From NCBI RefSeq assembly GCF_000169095.1, contig NZ_AAVU01000005.1, forward strand, positions 1 to 64,000: DNA of 64,000 nucleotides, read 5' to 3'. The position numbers and the translations under genes were made by a program. The notes beneath the pieces were generated by a model. That model saw only the letters and a list, made by a program, of their open reading frames with translations, had not been told where the DNA came from and ran no database searches. Source of the DNA: Lyngbya sp. PCC 8106. Its GTDB lineage: Bacteria; Cyanobacteriota; Cyanobacteriia; Cyanobacteriales; Microcoleaceae. Shown here one piece after another: positions 62,835 through 64,000 of the stretch (position 1 is its first letter; every line of letters begins with the position of its first letter).

Positions 62835-63953
62835 TCACCGATCCGATTCCTTTTTATTGTCATTAGAAGGTAAACAAACGGTAAACACAGTTCCTTGATT
62901 CAATTGAGATTCAACCGTGATTGTCCCTTGATGAGCGTGGACAATTTGCCGACAGAGGTGCAAGCCTAAACCACTTCCTGATCGTTTATGATTCCCTTGA
63001 TGAAAAGCTTCAAATAAAGTAGCTTGGTCTTCTACAGAGATGCCAATTCCCGTGTCTTTGACTTCTATTTTAATCCAATTTGAAGTAGTATTAGACTTAG
63101 ATTTATGAACTAAACTTAAATTAACTTCGACTATTCCTTGATCGGTAAATTTAATTGCATTGGCAATTAAATTTGTAAAGACTCGACGCAGTTCTAAACG
63201 ATCTCCTACCAGTTCTTTTGTTGTCGGTTTAGTGGGTATATTTAACTTGATTTTAAGCTCTTTGTCCTCAACTAAAGGCATCAATTCAGCGATAATTTCT
63301 TTCAGGAGAGCGTGTAAATCAAACGGAATAAAACTAAGTGTTTTTCGGCCAATATCATAGGCATAAACAGCCAGAAGTGTATTCAACATATCAAGCAAGT
63401 TTTTATTACTGCCAATCATGCTAGTAACGGCTTCACTCATAGAGGAATTCATTTCTCCAAATATTCCTTGCTGGATGAGATTTAACACTCTATCTGCGGC
63501 TACTAAAGGAGTTCTTAAATCGTGAGTCAAACAGCGGACAAAGTTTTCCCGTTGATCAATACTTTGTTTGAGGCGTAATAGCGATCGCACTCGGGCTTGA
63601 AGTTCATCGATTTGAACAGGTTTACGAATAAAATCATCCGCCCCGGCATCTAAACCTTCAACGACGCTAGATTGTTCATGGGCGGTAATTAGCAGAATCG
63701 GAATATAAGGATATTTAGGATTACTCCGAATTCGCTTTGTCACCTCATAGCCATCCATTTCAGGCATCATAACATCCAGCAGCACTAAATTTGGAGGTGA
63801 GGCTTCGATCTGTTCTAAAGCGGTTTTTCCGTCTTCAACTAAGACAACATTGTGTCCTTCTTGTTCTAGGGCTAATTTTAACAAAAAAAGGTTATCTGGC
63901 AGATCATCGACTGCTAAAATATAGTTGGTTTTTGCTCCGGTGATACTAGACAT
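62835..63953 (-). CDS. Response regulator-histidine kinase hybrid
   Basis: The 372-residue protein starts with a receiver domain (about 10-128; phosphoacceptor Asp60 in VLLDVMMPEMDGYE, switch Lys111 in FIRKP) and continues with a HisKA dimerisation helix (His144 in CLTHDLRTPL) and a HATPase domain with N-box NLIANAIKF, G1 DTGIGIS and G2 GSGLGLHLCRQIV. It has no membrane helix, so it is cytoplasmic. The partner is not adjacent; the receiver in front suggests a phosphorelay. Confidence 0.9.
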   Translation of the reverse strand: MSSITGAKTNYILAVDDLPDNLFLLKLALEQEGHNVVLVEDGKTALEQIEASPPNLVLLDVMMPEMDGYEVTKRIRSNPKYPYIPILLITAHEQSSVVEGLDAGADDFIRKPVQIDELQARVRSLLRLKQSIDQRENFVRCLTHDLRTPLVAADRVLNLIQQGIFGEMNSSMSEAVTSMIGSNKNLLDMLNTLLAVYAYDIGRKTLSFIPFDLHALLKEIIAELMPLVEDKELKIKLNIPTKPTTKELVGDRLELRRVFTNLIANAIKFTDQGIVEVNLSLVHKSKSNTTSNWIKIEVKDTGIGISVEDQATLFEAFHQGNHKRSGSGLGLHLCRQIVHAHQGTITVESQLNQGTVFTVCLPSNDNKKESDR

Positions 63954-64000
63954 ATTTATTTTATAATAATAAAGAGTTTTATCAAAAAAATGGTTTTTAT

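Overview
The window is a 64 kb piece of a filamentous, oxygenic cyanobacterium, probably of the Oscillatoriales (Lyngbya/Limnoraphis-like). The support is psbO, petJ (cytochrome c6), ferredoxin-thioredoxin reductase variable chain, tocopherol cyclase, a SigF-type sigma factor, many HIP1 octamers (GCGATCGC) and several cyanobacteria-only families. The genus is inferred from gene content and layout, not from a search.

Positions 411-29158 hold what looks like a complete locus for the extracellular UV-A sunscreen scytonemin. On the minus strand, read right to left, are scyA, scyB, scyC (14019-18119), then scyD, scyE, scyF (9030-13112), then eboA-eboB-eboC-eboD-eboE-eboF (1493-8326), ending at an intrinsic terminator near 1391-1422. 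Divergent from scyA, on the plus strand, is a dedicated aromatic amino-acid set: a fused trpEG, trpC, trpA, trpB, trpD, a DAHP synthase and a TyrA (18615-27802), followed by a response regulator with an AraC-type output domain (28280-29158). The logic is that DAHP synthase and the trp genes feed indole-3-glycerol/tryptophan and TyrA feeds p-hydroxyphenylpyruvate; ScyB deaminates tryptophan, ScyA couples the two keto acids, ScyC cyclises the product, the Ebo proteins are needed to bring the monomer to the periplasm, and secreted ScyD/E/F act outside the cytoplasm. All three of ScyD/E/F, and a pentapeptide-repeat protein beyond the ebo genes, end in PEP-CTERM-like sorting signals.

Positions 29159-41910 are mixed chromosomal genes: a cyanophycinase-like peptidase, a PfkB kinase, ribosomal protein bL25, a membrane GTPase, an IS605-type tnpB element abutting sigF, psbO, folC, an SGNH hydrolase and rpoZ. 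Positions 42077-42742 are a composite of mobile-element debris: tnpB fragments on both sides of an RNA that resembles HEARO, the omega RNA of IscB, with no iscB gene.

Positions 43852-64000 carry tRNA-Pro(GGG), a tRNA-Arg(CCU) interrupted by a 210-nt group I intron, tocopherol cyclase, an aldo/keto reductase, an isolated MnhB-like subunit, recR, a frameshifted sugar/cation symporter, a stress block (htrA-type protease, dnaJ-like, hsp20, a PPC-domain protein, hrcA), petJ, an SbmA/BacA-like ABC transporter, ftrV and a response regulator-histidine kinase hybrid. Small interspersed repeats (STRR-like tracts, a MITE with TATAGCAATCC ends, palindromic repeats, one of them inside a reading frame) are scattered throughout.
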